From an uncultured Rhodospirillales bacterium (GTDB taxonomy: Bacteria > Pseudomonadota > Alphaproteobacteria > Rhodospirillales > 2-02-FULL-58-16): 7,566 nt of DNA. Positions 1-5,669 of the stretch are shown here, piece by piece. Location of the stretch: assembly GCA_913053795.1 (NCBI GenBank), contig CAJXGZ010000113.1:1-7566 (forward strand), written 5' to 3'. The notes under the pieces were generated by a model that saw only the letters and a list, made by a program, of their open reading frames with translations, was not told where the DNA came from and did not search any database. The position numbers were made by a program, and so were the translations under genes. Numbering within the stretch: the stretch's first letter is position 1; each line of letters begins with the position of its first letter.

Positions 1-65
1 GCAACGCATCCGGCGGGCTTGGGAAGCCGCCCTTAAGGGTCCCATATGTTAGATTTTATCCACTA
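1..65 (+). mobile_element. Right end of a family A element, internally deleted and cut by the window edge
   Basis: Bases 1-47 are identical to 4917-4963 of the full element A. Bases 42-65 match its right terminal repeat (5061-5084) with one change, gattTtatcc for gattCtatcc. The junction falls in ccatat, which occurs twice in the full copy (4958-4963 and 5061-5066), so this copy lacks about 103 bp including nearly all of hairpin 2. It ends in CCACTA like the full copy and has the same orientation. The left part lies outside the window, so it is unknown whether hairpin 1 and the left terminal repeat are intact. Confidence 0.85.
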
Positions 66-115
66 GGTCTTCTTCCTGTTCACCATGGGTCCGGATTCTT
101 TAGCATGAGTTTTCA

Positions 116-1315
116 ATGAGAATCGACTACGAGAAATTGGCGGCCGACTACCAGGACGCCCAGTTCTCCAAGCTGCGCGGTTTCGGCGCCGGCGCGGGGT
201 TCCTGGACACCTGGGTTCCCGACCCCGACCCCATCAAGAGTCTTTGCAACATGCTGGACGCCGCGGCCATCGCCGGGCGCAAGCGCCTGGACATCTATAT
301 CGGTCCTGAAACAGCGGGCCGGCTTGATGAGAATAAGCTGGCCGCTGCCGCCGGCTCCTTCGGAAAGGCCGGCGTCAAGGCGGAGAACAAGGGCTTGCTG
401 CTGACGGTCAGGGACCTCATGGAATGCGCCGAGACGGAGAATGTCTTATCCAAGGAGGCGGGCCAGTCCGGTAAATACGTACTCGCGGCGATCGCCGCGG
501 GCAAATCCTGGGCGCGGGATTTGGCGAGCAGGCCGGTGGAACGGCCGATCATCGAACAGGCCGCCGAAATCGGCGCCCTTTACGCCGGCGCCGTGGCGCG
601 GACGGGCGAAGAAATTTCCTTCGAGGGCGGCTTGGACGAAAGGAAGGGAGCGGTCCTTGCCGAGGGTGCGCATATGGGCGCCAAGTTGACGCTTCTGGTG
701 AACGCGGACGATCACTTGATTTCCGGAGCCGCGCACGGCGGCGCCGCCACGGACGTCTCCCGGGCGCTTCTCGACAGGCTGTGCGCGCTGATTATGGGCG
801 TCCCCATCCAAGAGGCCAGCGATCATGGGATGATCCGGCTGGAGTACGATTTGCGCGACCGCGGCATGGGAAGGCCGGTTTCCGGCATCGTCTCGCCGGA
901 GGCCGCCGACGCCGCTTTCCTTCTTCCCCTCAAGCTCATTCGCGCGGCTCTCGCCGACTACAGGAGCAAAACCGGGAATACGCAAACCGCAAACGCCTAT
1001 GATCCGTCGCCGTCCGCTGAATGGCTGGCGATGAGCGCCGACGAGCGGCGCCAAAGCCTCGCCGCCGTCATTGCGGAAGTCGCCAAAGAGCACGGTTTCT
1101 CCGCCAAGGACGTGGAAGTGACGGACATCGAGTTCGGCGTGCGCGTGGTGATCAGACTGAAAGGTTCTCTTGAACAGGCGGACAGGCAACGTCACATCAT
1201 GATTTTGGAACAGGGAATCAAAGCCAAGCTGGATCGCCGCCTGGAGTTGTTCCTGGAAGAAATCAAGGACATCAATAAAATCCGGCGGCTCAGCGGAGAG
1301 GAAGCGGCGTCATGA
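116..1315 (+). CDS. Unrecognised protein, possibly NifU-like without cluster cysteines; partner of the radical SAM gene
   Basis: A 399-aa soluble-looking protein with no signal peptide or membrane segment; function is not established. Two stretches recall NifU/IscU. Residues 190-233 (LTLLVNADDHLISGAAHGGA, then a helix ending IMGVPIQEA) resemble the scaffold strand, the GC-gaaiassS loop and the following helix, but with GG where the scaffold has GC. Residues 315-392 (AKDVEVTDIEFGVRVVIRLKG, here from K331, then a helix with EQGIKAKL) resemble the NifU C-terminal domain, but its CxxC is replaced by EQAD. The only cysteines are C44, C103 and C223. Residues 1-150 are unassigned. Its TGA overlaps the ATG of the next gene (ATGA), so the two are probably translated and working together. 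No good Shine-Dalgarno precedes the ATG at 116; upstream ATGs at 85 and 105 hit stops quickly. The coding call is firm, the family guess is weak. Confidence 0.8.
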   Translation: MRIDYEKLAADYQDAQFSKLRGFGAGAGFLDTWVPDPDPIKSLCNMLDAAAIAGRKRLDIYIGPETAGRLDENKLAAAAGSFGKAGVKAENKGLLLTVRDLMECAETENVLSKEAGQSGKYVLAAIAAGKSWARDLASRPVERPIIEQAAEIGALYAGAVARTGEEISFEGGLDERKGAVLAEGAHMGAKLTLLVNADDHLISGAAHGGAATDVSRALLDRLCALIMGVPIQEASDHGMIRLEYDLRDRGMGRPVSGIVSPEAADAAFLLPLKLIRAALADYRSKTGNTQTANAYDPSPSAEWLAMSADERRQSLAAVIAEVAKEHGFSAKDVEVTDIEFGVRVVIRLKGSLEQADRQRHIMILEQGIKAKLDRRLELFLEEIKDINKIRRLSGEEAAS

Positions 1316-2433
1316 CCGTCATCACCGGGCATACGGACCTGATCCTTGACGGAACCAAGATCAACTGGCACCTGGACCGGGTGCGCGCCTGGGAGCGCGG
1401 CGAGCGCATCGCCCCCATCACCATCGACATGGCGTTGACGCGGACCTGCAACTACGCCTGCGAGTTCTGTTACGCCATGCTCCAGGAAAACATCCGCAAG
1501 GTCATCAACCGCAAGGTTATTTTCGACTTCCTTGACGACTGCGCCGAGATCGGGGTCAAGGGAGTCAGCTTTGTTTCCGACGGCGAAAGCACCATCTCTT
1601 CGGTATTCGTCGACGCCGTGCGCCATGGCGCCGAGATCGGCTTGTCGATGGCCGTCGGCACCAACGGCTTCGTGCTGACCAAGCGCCGCCTTGAAGAGGT
1701 TCTGCCCTATCTCACCTACCTGCGCATCAATATTTCCGCCGGCGAGCGCAAACGCTACGCCGAGATCATGGGGGTCAAGGAAAGCTGGTTTGACCGGGTA
1801 TGCCAGAACATCCGCGACATGGTGGCCATCAAGCGGCGCGACGGGCTTCCGGTGACCATCGGCATGCAAATGGTGCTGATGCCCCAATACGCGGACCAAA
1901 TCCTTCCGCTGGCGCGGCTGGGCAAGGAACTGCGCCCCGACTACTTGATCATCAAGCATTGCTCGGACAGCGAAGACGGCGACCTGGGCGTCGATTACGA
2001 CGGTTACGCCGGGCTTTACGACATGCTCCATCAGGCCGAGGCGCAGTCCGACGACGGCTATCAGGTGTCGGTGAAATGGTCCAAGATCAAATCCAAGGGC
2101 GCCCGCGATTACCAGCGCTGCTACGGCGCGCCGTTCATCCTCCAGCTTTCCGGCTCAGGGCTCGTGGCGCCGTGCGGCATGCTGTTTAACGAGCGTTACA
2201 AGAAATTCCACATGGGCAATATCTGCGAGCGGCGCTTTAAGGACATCTGGGCCTCGGACACCTATTGGCGGGTCATGAACTATCTCGCCTCGCCCGAGTT
2301 CAACGCCCAGAAGATGTGCGGCTCCCTATGCCTTCAGCACAAGGTGAACGAGGCCCTTGACGCCCACAAAAAGGGCCAGATCGACCTGCGGCCGCCCAAA
2401 GGCGCGCCGCCGGAGCATTTGAATTTTATCTAG
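1312..2433 (+). CDS. Radical SAM enzyme with SPASM/twitch-like C-terminal cysteines
   Basis: A 373-aa protein with the radical SAM signature CX3CX2C at C46, C50 and C53 (CNYACEFC), which would bind the [4Fe-4S] cluster that cleaves S-adenosylmethionine. SDGES at 89-93 fits the second-strand SAM-binding motif. The C-terminal part has C270, C288, C305, C336 and C340, the last pair as MCGSLC, consistent with an auxiliary cluster domain of the SPASM/twitch type. Such enzymes modify peptides, proteins or small molecules; the substrate cannot be told from sequence. The start overlaps the upstream stop (ATGA), linking it to the NifU-like protein, which might supply a cluster, act as chaperone or be a substrate (inference). 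Its TAG stop at 2431-2433 consists of the first three bases of element B; without B the frame would end in TAA at the same codon, so the protein is unchanged. Confidence 0.9.
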   Translation: MTVITGHTDLILDGTKINWHLDRVRAWERGERIAPITIDMALTRTCNYACEFCYAMLQENIRKVINRKVIFDFLDDCAEIGVKGVSFVSDGESTISSVFVDAVRHGAEIGLSMAVGTNGFVLTKRRLEEVLPYLTYLRINISAGERKRYAEIMGVKESWFDRVCQNIRDMVAIKRRDGLPVTIGMQMVLMPQYADQILPLARLGKELRPDYLIIKHCSDSEDGDLGVDYDGYAGLYDMLHQAEAQSDDGYQVSVKWSKIKSKGARDYQRCYGAPFILQLSGSGLVAPCGMLFNERYKKFHMGNICERRFKDIWASDTYWRVMNYLASPEFNAQKMCGSLCLQHKVNEALDAHKKGQIDLRPPKGAPPEHLNFI

Positions 2434-2724
2434 GGTCCAAACTCATTCAAATGATACCCTTTGGCGGCCCCCTATTTTCCTCTCACTAGGCGCGGAAGCC
2501 GCAGTGATGCTGGCGCATCACAAGGATTTCGCAACGACGTGAGAGGAGAATAGGGGGCCGTCCCCCAATCTTGCCGCAGGCGCAGGCCGAAGGGATTTGG
2601 AGATAATAGCGCAGGTCGGCGTCGAGAACTTTCAATAATGATATGCATTTATTTCAAGCTCTCTCCTTGTCCTGCGCTATTCTTTCCAAACCAAAGGGCA
2701 TCATTTGAATGAGTCTGGACCCTA
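2431..2724. mobile_element. Element B: 294-bp double-hairpin MITE-like element at a stop codon
   Basis: Terminal inverted repeats at 2431-2464 and 2691-2724 (34 bp, starting TAGGGTCC) match at 32 of 34 positions; both differences are A/G transitions. Inside are hairpin 1 (arms 2466-2486 and 2539-2559, 21 bp with one G-U type pair, inner stem TGATGC-TGGC-GCATCA at 2505-2520) and hairpin 2 (arms 2596-2615 and 2671-2690, core AATAGCGCAGG). A 36-bp spacer (2560-2595) separates them. TA stands at both outer edges, consistent with TA target duplication. No credible coding frame is inside, so it would be non-autonomous. It lies directly after the radical SAM coding sequence and forms its stop codon. 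Whether it also ends transcription is unclear: the hairpins are strong but lack a following T-run. Confidence 0.9.
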
Positions 2725-2823
2725 ATACATTTTCAGAAAATGTTAACCTTATTCCTTAGCGGTTCTTTAACGCGCCGGGTGGTATCCATCTGTACCTTTA
2801 ATGGATGGACAAAGAGCCGGCCA
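2725..2823 (+). promoter_or_regulatory. Leader region of sciP
   Basis: This 99-bp stretch between element B and sciP is AT-richer than its surroundings and must hold any promoter private to sciP. It contains isolated TTAA half-sites at 2743-2746 (in GTTAACC) and 2767-2770 (in TTTAACG). They are 20 bp apart, not the 7-bp spacing of a full CtrA box. In Caulobacter sciP belongs to the CtrA circuit, so the half-sites are worth noting, but no clean operator or -35/-10 pair can be shown. AAAGAG at 2809-2814 may serve as a weak Shine-Dalgarno for ATG 2824. Confidence 0.3.
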
Positions 2824-3117
2824 ATGAGAAAACGCAACCTTCAAAGCCGCCAGAAGGCGGCGCCCATTAAGCCGCCGTTGGGCAGTAACGGCATGCCTTT
2901 AACCCGAGACGACTTGCCGCCCCCCGACACCAAACGCTGGGTCATGCGCCGCAAGGCCGAAGTGGTGGCCGGCGTGCGCGCCGGGCTGATTTCCCTGAAC
3001 GAGGCGTGCAAGCGTTACACCCTGTCGGTGGACGAGTTCCTGTCTTGGCAGAGCTTGTTTGACAATTACGGCCTAGACGGCCTGCGCTGCACCCGCATCA
3101 AGGATTATCGCTCCTAG
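2824..3117 (+). CDS. sciP: SciP, CtrA-inhibiting small regulator (DUF1153)
   Basis: A 97-aa protein carrying the family hallmark at residues 31-48: LPPPDTKRWVMRRKAEVV, followed by a helix-turn-helix-like part (VRAGLISLNEACKRY, then LSVDEFLSWQ) and the closing GLDGLRCTRIKDYR. SciP of Caulobacter binds CtrA, and also DNA, and blocks transcription of CtrA-activated genes in early cell-cycle stages. The ATG at 2824 is preferred because AAAGAG lies 9 nt upstream and because the 28 residues of the longer frame from 2740 look non-coding. ATG at residue 24 is another option, since family homology starts near GSNGMPLTRDDL. The lysine/arginine-rich residues 1-17 (MRKRNLQSRQKAAPIKP) are not part of the core. 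The stop is TAG inside TAGTGGTAGTGG. The following gene begins 48 nt downstream and may share the transcript. Confidence 0.93.
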   Translation: MRKRNLQSRQKAAPIKPPLGSNGMPLTRDDLPPPDTKRWVMRRKAEVVAGVRAGLISLNEACKRYTLSVDEFLSWQSLFDNYGLDGLRCTRIKDYRS

Positions 3118-3165
3118 TGGTAGTGGCCTCTGGCGCCATGTGGCGGGGTGGTCTATTTTTAAGGA

Positions 3166-3507
3166 ATGGCTGCAACATTCAAATTCATGGCCTTGGCCGT
3201 GTTTCTGCTTTTCGGCGTTCCCGCATCGGCCCAGCCGACGGATTCCTTTAACGCCAATCTTGATGAAAACTGCCGGCCCGACGATATCATCGATATTCTG
3301 CGCGGCAAACTGACGCCGAGAACCTTCTGGGAGGAGCAAAAGAAGGATTTTGAATATTTCATCCGCTCGGCGAAAAACAACATCGAGAACACGATGATCC
3401 TGGGAATGAGGAACAAGAAAACGTGGCTGAAGCGTCACAACGCCGAATTGAAATGGGCGCAAAAATGCATGGCCGTGGTCAAGAAGCGCCTGAAGGCCCT
3501 GGACTAG
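3166..3507 (+). CDS. Small exported protein of unknown function
   Basis: A 113-aa protein with a clear Sec signal peptide: K6 near the N-terminus, hydrophobic core about residues 7-19 and a probable cut after PASA, before Q23. The mature chain of about 90 residues is charged and helical (EEQKKDFEYF, WLKRHNAELKWAQK), with two cysteines, C36 and C101, that could pair in the periplasm. No family is recognised. The start is uncertain: AAGGA at 3161-3165 touches the ATG at 3166, too close for a normal Shine-Dalgarno, while ATG 3187 would lose K6 and leave a very short n-region. I keep 3166 because of the signal peptide. It lies 48 nt after sciP and converges with the Sel1-repeat gene. Confidence 0.75.
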   Translation: MAATFKFMALAVFLLFGVPASAQPTDSFNANLDENCRPDDIIDILRGKLTPRTFWEEQKKDFEYFIRSAKNNIENTMILGMRNKKTWLKRHNAELKWAQKCMAVVKKRLKALD

Positions 3508-3522
3508 CGGGTTTTCGTCATC

Positions 3523-3540
3523 GCCGCCTTTAACGGCGGC
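3523..3540. terminator. Hairpin between convergent genes
   Basis: GCCGCC at 3523-3528 pairs with GGCGGC at 3535-3540 around a 6-nt loop, 16 bp after the plus-strand stop and overlapping the stop codon of the minus-strand gene (3530-3532). On the plus strand it is followed by CTTTGTATTCCTTT, only mildly T-rich, and on the minus strand by no T-run. It is a possible weak terminator for the plus-strand gene. Confidence 0.4.
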
Positions 3541-4249
3541 CTTTGTATTCCTTTGCCTTGCGTTCGCCCTGACTGATCTGGAACTTGTTCATTCGGGTCA
3601 TCAGTTTTTTGCGGGCGTTGACGGGGTCGTATATGGGGTCGAAAGCCTTGGCTTGTTCGGCGTTGGGGATGGCCAGGGTGTACCACATGTAAGCTTCCGG
3701 GTAGTCGCTTTTCACCGACCAGCCGTCCTGGTACATGGAGCCGATGAGGAACTGGGCGGCCCCGTGGCCTTGGCGCGCCGCCTTGAGGTTCCAGGCGAAG
3801 GATTCAGCGTAGTCGGTTTGAACGCCGCGGCCATTGAAATAGACCTGGCCCAGCGCGAATTGGGCGTCCGCGTTTCCGCCCAGGACAGCGGCCAGTCTGT
3901 ACCATTCGATAGCCTTGAAGACGTCCTTTTTTACGCCTTCGCCTTTCTCGTACATGGAGCCCAGACGGGCGCTGGCGCTGGCGTGGCCTTTGTCGGCGGC
4001 CTTTGTATACAAACGGGCCGCCGCCTTCAGGTTTTTGCCGACGCCTTTCCCTTCGTGGTAGAGGCGGGCGATGATGTATTGGGCCTTGGCTTCGCCTTTT
4101 TCGGCGCGGGGCTTCATGACTTTGAATTGGGCGAGGTAAGCGGTCTCCCTGGCCGCCTTTTCCTCTATGGCCACTTGATCGGACAAATACCAAATAGTCA
4201 GCCAAGTCAGAAAAACGGCGGCGATGGTGGCGATGAGAAAGTGTTTCAT
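3530..4249 (-). CDS. Membrane-anchored Sel1-repeat (TPR-like) protein
   Basis: A 239-aa protein with one N-terminal hydrophobic segment (residues about 4-22) with no good cleavage site, so probably a signal anchor holding the rest in the periplasm. Residues 54-198 form four Sel1-like repeats with the usual A-x-x-x-L-G-x-x-Y-x-x-G-x-G-V pattern: ARLYHEGKGV near 61, ARLGSMYEKGEGV near 94, ALGQVYFNGRGV near 132 and LIGSMYQDGWSV near 168. The C-terminal 40 residues are basic (RKKLMTRMNKF, KAKEYKGRR). Sel1 repeats act as protein-protein scaffolds; the partner is unknown. The start codon has only a weak Shine-Dalgarno (GGTGGG) upstream, and palindrome D lies 35 bp ahead of it, so D could fold in the 5' leader of this mRNA. 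Confidence 0.85.
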   Translation of the reverse strand: MKHFLIATIAAVFLTWLTIWYLSDQVAIEEKAARETAYLAQFKVMKPRAEKGEAKAQYIIARLYHEGKGVGKNLKAAARLYTKAADKGHASASARLGSMYEKGEGVKKDVFKAIEWYRLAAVLGGNADAQFALGQVYFNGRGVQTDYAESFAWNLKAARQGHGAAQFLIGSMYQDGWSVKSDYPEAYMWYTLAIPNAEQAKAFDPIYDPVNARKKLMTRMNKFQISQGERKAKEYKGRR

Positions 4250-4284
4250 GACGCGCCCACCATATCATGACCGCCGCACTGGAC

Positions 4285-4346
4285 TAGTGGCCTATATCAT
4301 CTAAATGGCGTCCTTACGATCGCCATTTAGATGATATAGGCCACTA
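4285..4346. repeat. Palindrome D: 62-bp perfect inverted repeat with TA ends
   Basis: Arms 4285-4310 and 4321-4346 are a perfect 26-bp inverted repeat around a 10-nt loop (tccttacgat). It begins TAGTGG and ends CCACTA, like element A. The inner box ATGGCG also falls at arm positions 21-26 in both D and A, while most of the bases between differ (16 of 26 match). It therefore looks like a terminal-repeat-only relative of A. It lies between two minus-strand genes, 18 bp after the lipoprotein stop and 35 bp before the Sel1 gene. As RNA it would form a very stable hairpin, but no T-run follows on either strand. Confidence 0.85.
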
Positions 4347-4364
4347 GGCGGAAAAGAAAAGGCG

Positions 4365-4688
4365 TCAGTTCCTGGCGGCGGGCAGGCTGGTCGAGTTGTC
4401 GCCCAGCAACTGGTGGCGGCCCTTATAAGGATCGGGCTTGTCGTAGCAGGTGACCTTGCCCAGCGTGCGGTAGCAGAAAATATTCTGGCGCGGCGGGATG
4501 TCGTCTTCCACGCAGTAGTTCTGGCCGGTTTGGGTTCGGACGGTCGAGCAGTCCTTGCCGCTCACCGCGGAAATGACGTGATCGCTAAGCGGCTTGCCGG
4601 TGGCCATGGTGGAGACGCTCTCGACGCCGAGGACGGCTTCGCACGACGCCAACAAAATCAGAAAGGCGATAACCACGAAAGAACGCAT
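4365..4688 (-). CDS. Small outer-membrane-type lipoprotein, unknown function
   Basis: A 107-aa protein that starts with a lipoprotein signal peptide: MRSFVVIAFLILLASC, lipobox LASC with the lipidated cysteine at residue 16 and E at +2, so no inner-membrane retention signal. The mature part has four further cysteines (in GKDCS, NYCVE, FCYRTLG and VTCYD), probably two disulfides. GKDCSTVRTQ, RTLGKVTCYDKPDPY and a low-complexity tail are the recognisable pieces; I recall similar small alphaproteobacterial proteins without a function. The start at 4688 is preferred over upstream starts (TTG 4724, ATG 4703) because GGAG lies 9 nt before it and the signal peptide then begins properly. A CtrA-type box lies 59-73 bp upstream. 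Confidence 0.8.
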   Translation of the reverse strand: MRSFVVIAFLILLASCEAVLGVESVSTMATGKPLSDHVISAVSGKDCSTVRTQTGQNYCVEDDIPPRQNIFCYRTLGKVTCYDKPDPYKGRHQLLGDNSTSLPAARN

Positions 4689-4746
4689 GTAGCGATGCTC
4701 CATTTCCGGCGAAACGACCACCAAGCCCGATCATGAGCCATCATGG

Positions 4747-4761
4747 TTAAATCCCGGTTAA
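4747..4761. promoter_or_regulatory. CtrA-type binding site (TTAA-N7-TTAA)
   Basis: TTAA at 4747-4750, seven bases (ATCCCGG), TTAA at 4758-4761, with C on the outer side of both halves. This is the full consensus of the alphaproteobacterial cell-cycle regulator CtrA. It lies 59-73 bp upstream of the minus-strand lipoprotein start, a fitting place to overlap a -35 region, and TTAA is rare in this GC-rich DNA. It also faces rplQ on the other side, but 336 bp away and beyond element A, so the lipoprotein gene is the likelier target. Matching is by eye; binding is not shown. Confidence 0.55.
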
Positions 4762-4816
4762 CGCTGAAAGGCATACTCGATGAATGCGTTGACGGTGATG
4801 ACGTGGTGAAGGATGC

Positions 4817-5084
4817 TAGTGGATAGAATCTAACATATGGCGCCCATACGACGGCTTCCCAAGTTCGCCCGGTTAGGCGCTCGATGCGCGATGATGCACC
4901 GCATCACAAGCATCGGGCAACGCATCCGGCGGGCTTGGGAAGCCGCCCTTAAGGGTCCCATATCCCGGCTTCTCGGGGCGTCGAGTTCCCTCAACGATGC
5001 TTTGGCATCGCCTGCGGGCGCTCTCCTACCGAGAAACCGGGATATGGGATCGTATGGGCGCCATATGTTAGATTCTATCCACTA
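4817..5084. mobile_element. Element A: 268-bp double-hairpin MITE-like element upstream of rplQ
   Basis: Terminal inverted repeats at 4817-4851 and 5050-5084 are identical over 35 bp (outer end TAGTGGATAGAATC). Hairpin 1 (arms 4852-4872 and 4926-4945, perfect over the outer 12 bp, inner stem TGATGC-ACC-GCATCA at 4892-4906) and hairpin 2 (arms 4956-4976 and 5029-5049, 20 of 21 paired, inner stem CGATGC-TTTG-GCATCG at 4995-5010) are separated by the 10-bp palindrome CCCTTAAGGG (4946-4955). TA is at both edges. The open frame through it (4837-5085) is a by-product of the palindromes. The end TAGTGGAT recalls the ends of neisserial Correia elements, which are TA-targeting MITEs mobilised by IS630-type transposases (from memory). 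A perfect terminal repeat suggests recent movement. Confidence 0.92.
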
Positions 5085-5089
5085 AGGAG
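5084..5089 (+). promoter_or_regulatory. Shine-Dalgarno of rplQ abutting element A
   Basis: AAGGAG at 5084-5089 stands 8 nt before the ATG at 5098. Its first A is the last base of element A, so the element inserted directly at the ribosome binding site without destroying it. This site fixes the rplQ start at 5098 rather than at TTG 5092. Confidence 0.85.
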
Positions 5090-5097
5090 ATTTGACG

Positions 5098-5535
5098 ATG
5101 CGTCATCGCATGGGCGGCCGAAAGCTTAACCGGACAGGTTCTCATCGCAAGGCGATGTTTTCCAACATGGCCGTGGCGCTTCTTAACCATGAGCAGATCG
5201 AGACGACGCTGCCCAAGGCCAAGGAGTTGCGGCGGGTGGCCGACAAAATGATCACGTTGGGCAAGCGCGGCACCCTTCACGCCAGGCGCCAAGCCATGTC
5301 GGTTCTTCGTGACAGGCAGCTTGTGGGCAAGCTGTTCGGCCCCCTAGCCGAGCGCTACAAGGATCGGAAAGGCGGCTACACCCGGGTTCTCAAGGCCGGC
5401 TATCGTTACGGCGATTGCGCGCCTCTCGCCATCATCGAGTTGGTGGACCGGGACCCCGAGGCGCGCGGCGCCGCCGATAAGGTGCGCGTTGAAGCCGAGG
5501 ACGCCGCCATCGCGGCGGCTGAAGCCGAGGCCTAA
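5098..5535 (+). CDS. rplQ: 50S ribosomal protein L17
   Basis: A 145-aa protein with the L17 pattern throughout: MRHRMGGRKLNRTGSHRKAM at the start, FSNMAVALLNHEQIETT and PKAKELRRVADKMI at about 21-52, and GGYTRVLKAGYRYGD near 92-106 followed by APLAIIELVDRD. L17 is an assembly and structural protein of the large subunit near the exit tunnel. The last 25 residues are an Ala/Glu-rich extension. rplQ normally follows rpoA at the end of the alpha operon; here the nearest upstream gene is a divergent lipoprotein and an element abuts its ribosome binding site, so it must have its own promoter, perhaps in or just before element A. A strong terminator follows. Confidence 0.97.
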   Translation: MRHRMGGRKLNRTGSHRKAMFSNMAVALLNHEQIETTLPKAKELRRVADKMITLGKRGTLHARRQAMSVLRDRQLVGKLFGPLAERYKDRKGGYTRVLKAGYRYGDCAPLAIIELVDRDPEARGAADKVRVEAEDAAIAAAEAEA

Positions 5536-5565
5536 TCATCTAAATTTCACCCATAAGATTTAAAT

Positions 5566-5593
5566 CGGCGGTCCCTGGGCCGCCGTTTTTTTT
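5566..5593 (+). terminator. Rho-independent terminator of rplQ
   Basis: CGGCGG (5566-5571) pairs with CCGCCG (5580-5585) around an 8-nt loop, followed by eight Ts (5586-5593), 31 bp after the rplQ stop. It is the only textbook intrinsic terminator in the window, and it marks the end of the rplQ transcript and a new start for the bactofilin unit. Confidence 0.9.
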
Positions 5594-5669
5594 GTTTACC
5601 AAAACTTTACTTAATGGGCGCTAGGCTGCCTGGTTCAAAATCCATCCCCCTGGGAACGGAGAATTAGCC

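Noticed and set aside
3..119. Open frame through the left-edge element ending in TGA overlapping the first gene's ATG
   Set aside because: It is element sequence with no protein-like character and no visible start. An upstream gene reading through cannot be excluded, but nothing supports it.
446..2031. Long antisense open frames (446-1195 and 1192-2031, minus strand) opposite the first two genes
   Set aside because: They oppose genes with clear motifs and overlap in a GC-rich codon context. The translations are rich in H, G, R and V with no recognisable domain, typical of frames mirrored from real GC-rich genes.
2743..2770. TTAA half-sites upstream of sciP as a CtrA operator
   Set aside because: The two TTAA are 20 bp apart and neither has a second half at 7-bp spacing. 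Recorded only as half-sites in the leader.
4837..5085. 82-aa open frame inside element A
   Set aside because: It runs through both hairpins and the terminal repeat, has no ribosome binding site, and only reflects the palindromes. It is far too short for a transposase.
5536..5546. ATCATCTAAAT after rplQ shared with palindrome D (4297-4307)
   Set aside because: An 11-base AT-rich match without the rest of the arm, the inverted partner or TA-bounded ends; probably chance.
5596..5614. TTAC-N7-TTAC then TTAA before the bactofilin gene as a CtrA box
   Set aside because: Both halves miss the fourth base and the stretch is simply AT-rich after the terminator T-run; too weak to call.
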